Shown here: one piece after another, positions 16,745-25,426 of the stretch
Layout: the number at the start of each line of letters is the position of its first letter
How positions within the stretch are numbered: the first letter of the stretch is position 1
Assembly (NCBI RefSeq): GCF_020523985.1
Contig: NZ_JAIVKM010000002.1
Location: forward strand, 62,001-126,000
Reading direction: 5' to 3'
DNA: 64,000 nucleotides
Source of the DNA: Mangrovibacter yixingensis
Lineage (GTDB): Bacteria; Pseudomonadota; Gammaproteobacteria; Enterobacterales; Enterobacteriaceae
Position numbers and translations under genes: made by a program
Notes under the pieces: model-generated
The model's input: the letters and a program-made list of their open reading frames with translations, nothing else
The model's database searches: none
Told to the model about the DNA's origin: nothing

Positions 16745-17332
16745 TTATTTTATTACTGGAGAAGAGGAATTACGGGGAACAAACCGGCATACCGCACCAT
16801 TCTGGTCTGTTTGCACCTGGCACTTTTGACACATAACCTGGTACAAACGCCGCCGGGCACGCAACAAGCGGGACTTCGCCGCCGGGAGCGATAACTGGTG
16901 CGTTACTGCATACTTCGCAACTGTCACCCCTAGCAGGTCACAACTGCGGACAATATCACTGTCAGCTTCAGCCAATTCACTGAGCACCCGCGGCAGGCAT
17001 TGGTGAGCCAGTTGATCAATCACGGCCACGCCCCCATTTTCAGGCGCAGCAGCTTCGCATTCAGGAGCCAGTTCCAGTGGAACATAATGCCTGTCGCGCC
17101 GGTATATATCGGCCAGGCAGTGGCGCGCCACCTGGTAAAACCAGGCGCGTGGATTGTGTATGGTGCAGAACCCACCGTGGCAGGAAAGTGCTCGCAAGAA
17201 CACATCCTGAATCACATCATCCACGCTGATTTGGGCAGGCAACTGCGGCAACAACCAACGGCGAAGCTCATTTGAAAAGCAGCCCCAGGATGCTTTCAGG
17301 CATGGCGGTACACTACGTTGCTCGTCAGTCAT
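16745..17332 (-). CDS. ECF/SigZ-like RNA polymerase sigma factor
   Basis: 195 residues from the ATG at 17332; an in-frame ATG at 17353 is possible. Region 2 is recognisable (ISVDDVIQDVFLRALSC and NPRAWFYQVARHCLADIYRRDRH). Region 4 follows (VAKYAVTHQLSLPAAKSRLLRARRRLYQVMCQKC), and the Cys-rich tail continues with CQVQTDQNGAVCRF. The tail, with C-x2-C and further Cys, could sense metal or redox state. No anti-sigma gene is adjacent. It precedes the permease and the redox protein and probably controls them. Confidence 0.8.
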   Translation of the reverse strand: MTDEQRSVPPCLKASWGCFSNELRRWLLPQLPAQISVDDVIQDVFLRALSCHGGFCTIHNPRAWFYQVARHCLADIYRRDRHYVPLELAPECEAAAPENGGVAVIDQLAHQCLPRVLSELAEADSDIVRSCDLLGVTVAKYAVTHQLSLPAAKSRLLRARRRLYQVMCQKCQVQTDQNGAVCRFVPRNSSSPVIK

Positions 17333-17470
17333 AAACAACTCATCCACGCACAAGGTGGTTGCAGAATACGCCGCAGATAACAGGCAAACTGTTTAGTTAC
17401 ACGCATTTCCGTAACTTTTCCCACGGCATTGCGCAGCCCTGCACCGGCTCACAAAAATACCAGCAAATAA

Positions 17471-17486
17471 CGTGATCTACTTCACG
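17471..17486. promoter_or_regulatory. CRP-like palindrome
   Basis: CGTGA-N6-TCACG is a near match to the CRP half-site arrangement TGTGA-N6-TCACA. It lies about 140 bases upstream of the sigma-factor gene start, in a gap without genes. It could also be an unrelated palindrome. Confidence 0.35.
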
Positions 17487-17607
17487 TGAAAACATCATGT
17501 TCTGTGAAGACAGTCACTTTTTATGCTTGTTACCCCCAAACCCGTGGCGGCCTGAGCAATTCAGGTGTTCACAACCCTCACCGCCCCCGTCATGCTGATG
17601 CCACAGA

Positions 17608-19191
17608 TTAATCGTGCTCCAGGCTGTGAATTAACCCAGAAATCTGTTGGGTATTGAGTAACGAAGCAAAAGCCAGGGGGTGCTGTGCGCCATGGCGCTG
17701 AAGCCAGGTTTCCAGAGACTGGTTGCACAGGCGGAAGTCGCCCAGAGCCTGGCGAAACAATGCCTGAACGTCTGGCTGATTTTGTCCATATTTGCGCAGG
17801 CGCAACTTAAGCACCAACGCATGTTTAAACGCAGTGAACAGTTGAGAATATTTTTGTGCCCGAACCATACTGCCAGCAAAGCGTAACCGGGCAGGCTCAG
17901 GTAAAGCGGAATCAGTCAGCAGGCGCAAAGCACGGGAATACATCCGTTCGGCAAGGAATGTAATGCGCTCATTCTCAAGGCCAATTAATTCACATTGTTG
18001 CTGGCCAAGAGCGCTGTCATCACCCGGTAAAAGGGGCTGAAAAGACTGAGCCCAATTAGCATTACGCGTGTCCAGGTGCAGCAGTGCCAGAGCATGTTCA
18101 AGGTTCAATGGCAACTGGCTGCGGCATTGTAAAACACGCCCCAGCAGATTCGGCGTTTTACAACTCCACTCGTAACTGGTGGTCAGTATGTTACTCAAGG
18201 CTTCAAGCTCTGGCCCAGGCAAAACGCTTTCGGCCTGGTGTTGCAACCACTGGTGGACAATGTGTTCCGTCGGTGCGGATAAATCCTGAATGAGGTGAGC
18301 AAGGCCATACAGGTTTAGGGCATTAACTGATGCAGATAACTGCAATTCAGGGAGCCATTCCCAGTTAATACGCACTGTAATGGTTTCTGGATAACAACCT
18401 GGATACTGGCTTAACCACAATAAGCGCTGGCGGAACTCTTCCAGCAAATAACAAGGGAGTAAGGACCAGCCATAGTCCAGCCCCCATAAATCCAGCTCCA
18501 GCCAGTTATGGCCTGTAGGCAGGCTTAACAAATTGGGGTTACCAGCAAACCCAGGGCGGTAAGACAGTTCGGTGGCTTTGAGCGAAGCGCGTACATCAAC
18601 AGGCAGGCCAGACAGGGCATCGCGCAGCATATGGCGCGGCCATGTGGTATCGCGGTAGTCGCGTAGTACCAGTTGCCGCCCGGTTGCACGCACACCACGG
18701 TAGAGCGCCTTCAAAGATGCCTGCCAGTCAGCATCAGGAATATCCGGTGTGGCAAGAGATAACCGCAGCCCACGCACGGCAGGCAGAACAGACAGGATCT
18801 GAGGGATGCTTTCGGAAAAGAACCAGGCAATAAACGCAGAAGTGTCGTTATCTGCCAGGAAAAACTCGGGGAATTTCATTTTCAGTGACGGGCTATCGGG
18901 TGTTGCTTCCCCCTGGAGCCAAAGCTGCAAATGGTGGCGTTCACAATATTCCCCAATCTTTTGCAAATGGCGCAGAGCATGGTCACGGGATAAAGACAGA
19001 TTAATGATATCAGTAGGCCGGCAACGTGGCGAAGGAGCCGCAAGTTGCGCCAGTAATGTTTGCTGGTTGATGACAATACCCTGAAAACGGTACTCCCTGG
19101 CAACCTGAGCCATTTCCAGAAAAAAGGGCCAATGCCAGATATCAGGCGAATTGATTTCCAATAATAACTGGGGCACTACCGTATTCATCAT
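17608..19191 (-). CDS. Unrecognised glycosidase-like protein divergent from oligogalacturonate lyase
   Basis: 527 residues from the ATG at 19191, where AAGGACGGG lies just upstream; a longer frame reaches 19317 without one. There is no signal peptide, so it is cytoplasmic. The first 300 residues alternate helix and strand like a TIM barrel (for example FQGIVINQQTL, HHLQLWLQGEA, VRGLRLSLATP, TGRQLVLRDYRDT, HNWLELDLWGLDYGW, ETITVRINWEW). A helical domain follows. The Glu/Asp-tipped strands and the tone of the sequence suggest a glycoside hydrolase related to alpha-glucuronidase-like families, but I cannot assign one. Divergence from ogl implies pectin-fragment metabolism; this is inference. Confidence 0.65.
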   Translation of the reverse strand: MMNTVVPQLLLEINSPDIWHWPFFLEMAQVAREYRFQGIVINQQTLLAQLAAPSPRCRPTDIINLSLSRDHALRHLQKIGEYCERHHLQLWLQGEATPDSPSLKMKFPEFFLADNDTSAFIAWFFSESIPQILSVLPAVRGLRLSLATPDIPDADWQASLKALYRGVRATGRQLVLRDYRDTTWPRHMLRDALSGLPVDVRASLKATELSYRPGFAGNPNLLSLPTGHNWLELDLWGLDYGWSLLPCYLLEEFRQRLLWLSQYPGCYPETITVRINWEWLPELQLSASVNALNLYGLAHLIQDLSAPTEHIVHQWLQHQAESVLPGPELEALSNILTTSYEWSCKTPNLLGRVLQCRSQLPLNLEHALALLHLDTRNANWAQSFQPLLPGDDSALGQQQCELIGLENERITFLAERMYSRALRLLTDSALPEPARLRFAGSMVRAQKYSQLFTAFKHALVLKLRLRKYGQNQPDVQALFRQALGDFRLCNQSLETWLQRHGAQHPLAFASLLNTQQISGLIHSLEHD

Positions 19192-19363
19192 TCCCGTCCT
19201 TGAGCAAAATTCAACCGGGATGGTAATGAGCCTTGTGCAGTGCGTCAAATGCTGAATTACAGAGCCACCACACAACATGGCGCAGTCTGAATAATAAGGC
19301 TGTATGCCAGTCTTCAATCAAGTACGGCTCTGCCACAAAACTGAGTTAACGGAGAAATAAAAC

Positions 19364-20542
19364 ATGGCTAAAGGAATGACTATCCAGTTGGATTACCACT
19401 ACTACGTGGATGAAGACACGGGTGCCAAAGTAGTTCGCTTAACACCGCCAGATATTATCTGCCACCGTAATTATTTTTATCAGAAATGCTTTCTCGACCA
19501 GGGGAAAAAATTAATTTTTGGTGCTGAATTTGATGGCCACCGTAATTACTACCTGCTCGATTTAGCGGGAAAAACTGCAACGCAATTAACTGAAGGGCCG
19601 GGCGATAATACTTTTGGTGGTTTTTTATCACCCGATGAAAACTGGCTCTATTATGTGAAAAACGAGCGTAATCTGCGGCGTGTCAACCTTGCCACTGCTG
19701 AGGAAGAATCTGTCTATCAGGTTCCGCAAGAGTGGGTAGGTTATGGTACATGGGTAGCAAATTCCGCCTGCGATAAACTGGTTGGTGTCGAAATTCACCG
19801 TGATAGCTGGCGCCCTATTAGCGACTGGGTCGTATTTCAGGAGTTTTACGCAGAAAACCCGCGCTGCCGTGTAATCCGTATCGATCTGAAAACAGGTGAA
19901 CGCGACACTTTACTTGAAGACAACCAATGGCTTGGCCACCCCATTTACCGCCCCTTCGACGACAACACCGTTGCCTTCTGCCACGAAGGCCCACTGGACC
20001 AGGTGGAAACCCGGATGTGGTTGATGAATGAAGATGGCACCAATATCCGCAAAGCAAAACAGCCAGCAGCAGGTGAAAGCTACACCCACGAGTTTTGGGT
20101 TCCGGATGGTTCTTCACTGATGTATGTAACCTACCTGAAAGACAGCCCGGTACGTTACCTGTGCCGGGTAGATGGTGAAACCGGGCAGGATGAAAAACTG
20201 CTGGCAATGCCTCCTTGCTCCCATGTAATGAGTAATGATGACGGTACCCTTGCTGTGGGTGATGGCTCAGGCAAACCTATTGATATGGCCGATGCTGAAG
20301 GTTACGGAGACACCACAGATCCTTATTTATGGCTATTTGACCTGCGGAAAAAGCAGTATCACAAAGTAGCTCGCCATAGTTCTTCCTGGGAAGTTCTGGA
20401 TGGCGACCGCCAGGTCACTCACCCGCACCCTTCTTTTACTCCCGATGAAAAACACGTGCTGTTTAGCTCAGATAAAGACGGCAAACCCGCACTTTACCTG
20501 GCCGAAATTCCGGCAGATGTGCTGCAACAGATTCAGGGTTGA
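19364..20542 (+). CDS. ogl: Oligogalacturonate lyase
   Basis: 392 residues, the usual length of the family (about 388). It is a seven-bladed beta-propeller. The conserved THEFWVPDG loop carries the proposed catalytic His (near residue 243), and the Mn-binding QVTHPHPSF cluster (Gln and two His) lies near residue 350. The enzyme (EC 4.2.2.6, PL22) works in the cytoplasm. It cleaves digalacturonate and unsaturated digalacturonate to 5-keto-4-deoxyuronate, linking pectin breakdown to the KDG pathway. The isomerase-like gene follows by 94 bases. No KdgR-type box is seen upstream, and no kduI/kduD or oligogalacturonide porin lies in the window. Confidence 0.95.
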   Translation: MAKGMTIQLDYHYYVDEDTGAKVVRLTPPDIICHRNYFYQKCFLDQGKKLIFGAEFDGHRNYYLLDLAGKTATQLTEGPGDNTFGGFLSPDENWLYYVKNERNLRRVNLATAEEESVYQVPQEWVGYGTWVANSACDKLVGVEIHRDSWRPISDWVVFQEFYAENPRCRVIRIDLKTGERDTLLEDNQWLGHPIYRPFDDNTVAFCHEGPLDQVETRMWLMNEDGTNIRKAKQPAAGESYTHEFWVPDGSSLMYVTYLKDSPVRYLCRVDGETGQDEKLLAMPPCSHVMSNDDGTLAVGDGSGKPIDMADAEGYGDTTDPYLWLFDLRKKQYHKVARHSSSWEVLDGDRQVTHPHPSFTPDEKHVLFSSDKDGKPALYLAEIPADVLQQIQG

Positions 20543-20636
20543 TACCAGCGTATTAGCACTGTTTTTCACATAAGGACCAGCCCGGAGCCAGTGTTAACCT
20601 GGCTCTGCGGCCCCGCAAACAAAATACAGGCACAAT

Positions 20637-21452
20637 ATGATTACCTTTAGTGCAACACTAACTTGCCGGTTTGACGCGATATTCTCACCGTTTGCCCCAC
20701 ATGAACTCGAGCAAGGTTTTGCCTGGCTTGCCAATAGCGGCTTTGATGCAGCTGAACTGACCATTAATGATTACGATGGGCTGGATATCCGCCAGTTAAA
20801 GCAACAGCTCGACCAATTCAGGCTGGGTTGTACCACAATAGCCACCGGGCAAGCCCGCAAACGTGATGGCCTTTCGCTATTATCCAGCGACCCAAACGTG
20901 GTACGTAAAACACAGCAGCGTTTACGTGAACATATTGATGCTGCGGCACTGTTAGGCAGCCAGGTCACTCTGGGTTCACTACGCGCACCAGACCGCGCCA
21001 TGAGCAAAGTGGAATACATTCACCAGCTGGCTGAAGCCATGCAGCCCTGTGTGGACTACGCCCGGCAGTGCGATGTATCCATCATTATTGAGGCGCTTAA
21101 CCGCTACGAAATAAGCCACCTGCACAGCGCTGCCGATATGATGGAATTTATGGCATTAAGCGATGCACCCAATAACGTGGGTATCTTGTGGGACGTGTTC
21201 CATGCCAATATTGAAGATCCGGATTTCGCCAGCGCAATTGCGCACATGGGCTCACGCCTGCACCATGTCCACCTTGCCGATTCCAACCGGCACTTCCCCG
21301 GCTATGGCCATTTGCCCGTAGAAAGCATTTATAACATGCTGCAAGGAGCGGGTTACCAAGGGGCAATATCACTCGAATGTTTCTGTCTGCCATCCAAAGA
21401 AGCCGTTATTCAGGGAGCAGGGCCGTTACTAAAGCGTTTAAGAGCGTTATAA
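20637..21452 (+). CDS. Sugar-phosphate isomerase/epimerase-family TIM-barrel protein
   Basis: 271 residues of the AP-endonuclease-2/xylose-isomerase-like barrel. Metal-site segments are visible: IIIEALNRYEISHLH (Glu), GILWDVFHANIED (Asp and His), HHVHLADSNRHFPGYGHLP and ISLECFCLPS (Glu). The layout is that of D-tagatose/psicose 3-epimerases and hydroxypyruvate isomerase. It follows ogl by 94 bases, a spacer that includes a small hairpin (AGCCAG...CTGGCT, 20586-20606). A role in isomerising a keto-uronate from pectin is plausible but not shown. Confidence 0.8.
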   Translation: MITFSATLTCRFDAIFSPFAPHELEQGFAWLANSGFDAAELTINDYDGLDIRQLKQQLDQFRLGCTTIATGQARKRDGLSLLSSDPNVVRKTQQRLREHIDAAALLGSQVTLGSLRAPDRAMSKVEYIHQLAEAMQPCVDYARQCDVSIIIEALNRYEISHLHSAADMMEFMALSDAPNNVGILWDVFHANIEDPDFASAIAHMGSRLHHVHLADSNRHFPGYGHLPVESIYNMLQGAGYQGAISLECFCLPSKEAVIQGAGPLLKRLRAL

Positions 21453-21469
21453 GCAGAGTAGAAAAAACA

Positions 21470-21493
21470 AAACCCCGGCACCTGCCGGGGTTT
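21470..21493. repeat. 24-base palindromic repeat, copy 1 (terminator-like)
   Basis: AAACCCCGGCA and its complement around a short loop form a GC-rich hairpin. It is 17 bases after the isomerase-like gene and identical over 24 bases to the copy at 21634-21657. Confidence 0.85.
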
Positions 21494-21555
21494 GAGTCTG
21501 TTGACCAACCTCATATCCGCACAGAACGAGAGGATGTCACCCAATAAAAAACCAG

Positions 21556-21623
21556 GAAAATCAATTTATTGATTTTCGGCTGCTAACTAAAAAGAAGGGA
21601 AAACCACGCTTTTCCTTCTTTTT
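21556..21623. terminator. Two hairpins between the repeat copies
   Basis: A perfect 9-base stem with a TTTA loop (21556-21577) is followed by a strong A-rich/T-rich hairpin (21589-21623) with T runs readable on either strand. It would terminate both the isomerase-like gene and lpxP, which converge here. Confidence 0.7.
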
Positions 21624-21633
21624 CATCAATATG

Positions 21634-21657
21634 AAACCCCGGCACCTGCCGGGGTTT
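21634..21657. repeat. 24-base palindromic repeat, copy 2 (terminator-like)
   Basis: Identical to 21470-21493. It lies 37 bases downstream of the lpxP stop on the reverse strand, so each converging gene has its own copy. Confidence 0.85.
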
Positions 21658-21694
21658 ATTACATATCGCTGAGCTTATCTGCCAGTATTCGCTG

Positions 21695-22606
21695 TTAATA
21701 CAGGGAACCACCGCCAGCAGGGCGCGTTTTAAAGCGGCGATGCACCCACAAATACTGCTCAGGCGCACGCAAAATTTCCTGCTCAATAACCCGGTTCATG
21801 TAACTGGCAGCAGCCTGATCTTCCTGTGGGTAGTCAGTCATTGCCGGGCTGATATACAGCCGGTAACCTTTCCCGGCAGCCTTACGAACCATAGTAATCG
21901 TCAGCATGGATGCACCAGACAAACGTGACAAGACATAAGTCCCATTTGTTGTAGCAGCATCAGGCACGGAGAAGAACGGAGCAAAAAGGCTGCCCTTAGG
22001 GCCGTAATCCTGATCCGGGGCAAACCATACAGCTTCACCACTCTTCAGCGCAGCTACCAGGCCTTTAAGGTTATGCCGGTCAATCATGGCTTTATTCGAA
22101 CGCAGGCGGCCTTTGGTTTGCACCCATTCCATTACCGGGGAGTTATGCGGGCGGTAAGTCGCCATCATTGGGCGGCACAACCCCATTACCCGGCCACCAA
22201 GCTCCAGAGACATAAAGTGCACACCCACCGCCATAACACCTTTACCGCTATCCAGAGCAGCAGTTAAGTGACCATAGCCTTCTACATCAAACCACTTGCG
22301 CACCCGTGAATCTGGCCAAAACCAGGCCATCCCGGTTTCCACCAGCCCCATGCCCAAAGAGACAAAGTTATCTTCAATCAGCTTTTCACGCTCAGCCTGG
22401 GACATATTGGGGAAACACAATTCAATATTGCGCCGGGCAATGCGTTCACGGCGTTTTAAGAATGGGCGAGAAGCCCGGCCCAAAGTGCTGCCAATTTTAA
22501 CCAACACAGGGTAAGGCAACTGAACCATGGCCCAAAGGACACCCAGACCAAACCAGAGCGACCAGTAACGTGGGTGAAGAAATGAACGACAGAAACCTGA
22601 AGACAT
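21695..22606 (-). CDS. lpxP: Lipid A palmitoleoyltransferase LpxP
   Basis: 303 residues from the ATG at 22606; the longer frame to 22672 lacks a ribosome site. The sequence follows E. coli LpxP (306 residues) closely: FLHPRYWSLWFGLGVLW at the membrane end, RRNIELCFPNMS, ETGMAWFWPDSRVRKWFDVEG, the catalytic H-x5-E in VHFMSLELGGRVMG, and LWVHRRFKTRP near the end. It transfers palmitoleate to Kdo2-lipid IVA at the inner membrane. In E. coli the gene is cold-induced and replaces LpxL activity at low temperature. LpxL and LpxP are paralogues; the VHFMSLELGGRVMG segment fits LpxP better. Confidence 0.9.
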   Translation of the reverse strand: MSSGFCRSFLHPRYWSLWFGLGVLWAMVQLPYPVLVKIGSTLGRASRPFLKRRERIARRNIELCFPNMSQAEREKLIEDNFVSLGMGLVETGMAWFWPDSRVRKWFDVEGYGHLTAALDSGKGVMAVGVHFMSLELGGRVMGLCRPMMATYRPHNSPVMEWVQTKGRLRSNKAMIDRHNLKGLVAALKSGEAVWFAPDQDYGPKGSLFAPFFSVPDAATTNGTYVLSRLSGASMLTITMVRKAAGKGYRLYISPAMTDYPQEDQAAASYMNRVIEQEILRAPEQYLWVHRRFKTRPAGGGSLY

Positions 22607-23209
22607 TTGTTTTTTCCTGATAAAAGTGCGTTTAAAACAGGTAACGCGTAAGGCAAAAACGAATTTCTTCATCTGTCTTTATGCGGTACGACCACAAGGA
22701 TTATTCTCCCATCCGGAAATTATCCCTGCCAGTGATTACGTCTTTCCGGCGCCTAAAGTAACCGACAACAATGGCCTTGACTATGGTGTAAAGACAATAT
22801 TTTTTGTAAAGAAAAAGGAGAGAAAATGTGCTTGCGGTTATCCCCTGTTCTGACAGGCTTTTTTTGCCATTGTTACGCACTCAGATTAGGATGATTTTGA
22901 GGCTATTCCCCCAGCCTCTGCTTGCGTTTCCCTTCAGGCTTCTTATGGAAAAGCAAAGGTTCTCTGCCAAGAAAACATACGCCTATTTTCTTCGCCAGGA
23001 CAATTCACCAGAAAAAACCGGTAAACCTCCATAGAGAGAATGGGGAGCACCAGAACCTGCGCGAGTTACAGGCGCACAGACCCATGCTGGTGGGCAGGTT
23101 TGTAGCAATGTCACAACCGGTTATGACATGCCGCACAGCGTATGGGCAAAGTACAGATACCAGCCGGGCCGACAAGCGCTTGTAATAACCTTATACCGCG
23201 AGACCCAAG
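22607..23209. other. Gene-free stretch between lpxP and nlpC
   Basis: About 600 bases. Short reading frames exist (for example 22828-23034 and 22922-23185), but none has a ribosome site or protein-like composition. A cold-responsive lpxP promoter should lie at the left end; I cannot define it. Confidence 0.5.
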
Positions 23210-23791
23210 TTATTCATCAGCCAGTTTTTCGGACGTGTTATTACCATAATTAAACGATATTTGCGCACCATATTCACCGGGTAAACGCCTGCCTTCCAGA
23301 AATACTTTTTGCCAATAAGGATTATCCAATGAAGAACGCATCACTCCACGGCTGGAAGACGCATGCAGGAAATGGTGTTTGGTGTCATAAAAGCCGACAT
23401 GCATTTCATGATGAATACGGAAAAAGACTAAATCACCTGGCTCTAATTGCTCTTCGCTTACCCTGTGCCCCATATGAATTAACTGTGCAGTTGTTACCCG
23501 GCTAATATCAAGATTGAAGCGGTCTTTAAGGGTACGCCAGACAAACCCCGAGCAATCAACACCTTTCAGTGTTGTTCCCCCCCAATGATAGGGTGTTCCC
23601 TTCCACTCGCCCATTTGGTCATGCAGGGCGGCGATAACATTAATCAAATCAGGCTGTTGATGTGAAGAAAATTGATCATCAGCTTGTAAATCTGTTGTAT
23701 CCTTTCCCTGATGTACTGGCTGAGAACTACAGCCCGCCAATAACATAAATAACAGTCCAAAAACGGCAGCAGGTTGTCGGGAAATCATCAT
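23210..23791 (-). CDS. nlpC: NlpC/P60 lipoprotein
   Basis: 193 residues. The lipobox LLAGC places the lipidated cysteine at residue 21, so the protein is membrane-anchored and periplasmic. The NlpC/P60 domain follows with catalytic Cys80 (GVDCSGFVW), His131 (MHVGFYDT) and His143 (FLHASSSRGVMRSSLDNPYWQK). It closely matches E. coli NlpC, including TPYHWGGTT. The family cleaves D-Glu-mDAP-type bonds in murein. The start is ATG-ATG with no clear alternative. It has a C-terminal extension beyond E. coli NlpC (after EGRRLPGEYG). Confidence 0.88.
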   Translation of the reverse strand: MMISRQPAAVFGLLFMLLAGCSSQPVHQGKDTTDLQADDQFSSHQQPDLINVIAALHDQMGEWKGTPYHWGGTTLKGVDCSGFVWRTLKDRFNLDISRVTTAQLIHMGHRVSEEQLEPGDLVFFRIHHEMHVGFYDTKHHFLHASSSRGVMRSSLDNPYWQKVFLEGRRLPGEYGAQISFNYGNNTSEKLADE

Positions 23792-24066
23792 TTTTTTATC
23801 ATTTTCAGTGGGCTGTATTATAAGAAGTGGTACTCATCCTAAAGAATGAATTATTGGAATACTATGCTTAAGGCATTTCATTGAATGAGCAATCATTACA
23901 AGTGATTACAAATAAACCAATATTAAGAACCTCATAGCACACTGCAATCACCAACCCGCAATAATGCAGGGCCTCAGGGCTTCCCCATTTTCAGGGAAAA
24001 CCGGCAAGAATAAAAAAGTGATTGACGAATATATTCCCTCAACCAACCACCATGATACCCACTGCA

Positions 24067-25155
24067 TTATTTCAACATTTTTACTGACTGCCTGGCGACA
24101 AAATGCACCTGGGTATTCAACCGCACGCTGAAATCATGCTGCTGGCCAGTTTCCGTCACCAGCAAGTGCACGGCCGATTTAGTTAATGCAGTAAAATCTG
24201 TTCGTACCGTTGTCAGTGGCGGTGAAGTCAGTGACGAGATAGCTAAATCATCAAACCCGACAACAGAAACTGAACCGGGAACGTCAACTCCAGCCTGGCG
24301 CAGGCAGTCCATAACCGAAATTGCCACCATATCACTGACACAAAATAACGCCGTTGCACCAGCCAGAGCACCATGGGACAACGCATGAGGTATCACTTGT
24401 GCTGCGCCAAAATCGCCACCAGCCCTGTCAGCTTCAATCTCCACAGCCAGCGCTTCGTTGTGCATCTGATGGCGGGCGTAATCTTCCAGAGTCAACACTT
24501 GCGAACTGACATCAAACCCCATACCAGCAAGCTCCAGCGCACGCATAAACCCCGCTTTACGCTGAAACAGTGAGTGACGGTAACCTGCAGTAATAAAACG
24601 AATGTTCTGGTGACCAGCTTCAATAAGATGCCGGGTCGCCATCATTGCACCAAGGGTGTAATCCGGCGACACGCAAGAAGAGACCATATTCAAATCAGCG
24701 CCATTAATAATGACCGCCGGTATTCCCTGAGCCTGAATCACCTCCAGCACTGTTGGCGCATCCAACCCCAGAAGCAAAATAGCTTCCTGCCCTGCCACCT
24801 GGCTGGCAACAGCCTCTGCGTTCTGAATATCATGCAATACCAGCAGTTCAACGTTCAGGTGAATCCGTTGTGCTTCTTCTTTGATATGGCTTATCAGATA
24901 AGAATAAAACCCGGTAGACAACCCAACATAATCGCCCACCACCAATGTTATACGGCTAATGGTGATACCCGTTTGTAGTTTCGGGGTATTCTTTTTGTAG
25001 CCAGTCTCTTCAATCGCGGCCATCACCTTAGCGGTGATGTCGGGTGTAACAAATTTACTGTTATTGAGAACCCGAGAAATCGTACTTTTAGAAATCCCAG
25101 TCAGCGCTTCGATATCGGCCAGCGTTGGTTTTTTTGTTTTATGCTCCGGCTGCAT
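24067..25155 (-). CDS. LacI-family regulator of the GH88/TRAP locus
   Basis: 362 residues. The N-terminal helix-turn-helix and hinge are PTLADIEALTGISKSTISRVLNNSKFVTPDITAKVMAAIEETGY (about residues 10-53). A periplasmic-binding-protein-like effector domain follows (for example ALFCVSDMVAISVMDCLRQAGVDVPGSVSVVGFDDLAISS). It is divergent from the GH88-TRAP genes, and operator-like palindromes lie in the 271-base gap. It probably represses those genes until an unsaturated uronide or its product binds. The operator at 25176-25187 is close to its own start, suggesting self-control. Confidence 0.88.
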   Translation of the reverse strand: MQPEHKTKKPTLADIEALTGISKSTISRVLNNSKFVTPDITAKVMAAIEETGYKKNTPKLQTGITISRITLVVGDYVGLSTGFYSYLISHIKEEAQRIHLNVELLVLHDIQNAEAVASQVAGQEAILLLGLDAPTVLEVIQAQGIPAVIINGADLNMVSSCVSPDYTLGAMMATRHLIEAGHQNIRFITAGYRHSLFQRKAGFMRALELAGMGFDVSSQVLTLEDYARHQMHNEALAVEIEADRAGGDFGAAQVIPHALSHGALAGATALFCVSDMVAISVMDCLRQAGVDVPGSVSVVGFDDLAISSLTSPPLTTVRTDFTALTKSAVHLLVTETGQQHDFSVRLNTQVHFVARQSVKMLK

Positions 25156-25175
25156 CCTTCACTCTCCTGCCACAA

Positions 25176-25187
25176 GGAAATATTTCC
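25176..25187. promoter_or_regulatory. Candidate operator near the LacI-type gene start
   Basis: GGAAATATTTCC is a perfect 12-base palindrome 20 bases upstream of the regulator start. It shares the GGAAA/TTTCC arms of the palindrome at 25302-25317. Confidence 0.5.
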
Positions 25188-25301
25188 CAAACAGCATCAT
25201 TTCCTGCTGTTTCTTAATGCTGAATCCTACCCCGAATCGGTCATTTTTGTCATTATTTTAAATAATGGTCGAATTTAATCGTTAAATCATTGGTAAATTT
25301 A

Positions 25302-25317
25302 TAGGAAACTTTTCCTA
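25302..25317. promoter_or_regulatory. Candidate operator in the divergent LacI-GH88 promoter region
   Basis: TAGGAAACTTTTCCTA is a 16-base inverted repeat with one mismatch, centred about 117 bases before the GH88 start. It has the same arms as 25176-25187, so both probably bind the LacI-type regulator. Confidence 0.55.
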
Positions 25318-25346
25318 ATAAAGAAAATTTTCAAAACTGAGAAAAC

Positions 25347-25361
25347 GATCACGACGTGATC
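25347..25361. promoter_or_regulatory. Second palindrome before the GH88 gene
   Basis: GATCACGACGTGATC is a perfect 15-base inverted repeat, unrelated in sequence to the GGAAA-type pair. It may bind a different regulator (CRP- or GntR-like), with both controlling the GH88 promoter. Confidence 0.4.
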
Positions 25362-25426
25362 CAGAAGACAAGTGTTACCCTGGTCTGGCTGAAAAATGGA
25401 TTATTCACTTAATACAGGAACGCATT

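Noticed and set aside
17333-19363. KdgR box controlling oligogalacturonate lyase
   Set aside because: I looked for the AATGAAAC...GTTTCATT-type palindrome before ogl and the divergent gene and found none convincing.
22828-23185. Small genes in the lpxP-nlpC gap
   Set aside because: The frames lack ribosome sites and have non-protein-like composition.
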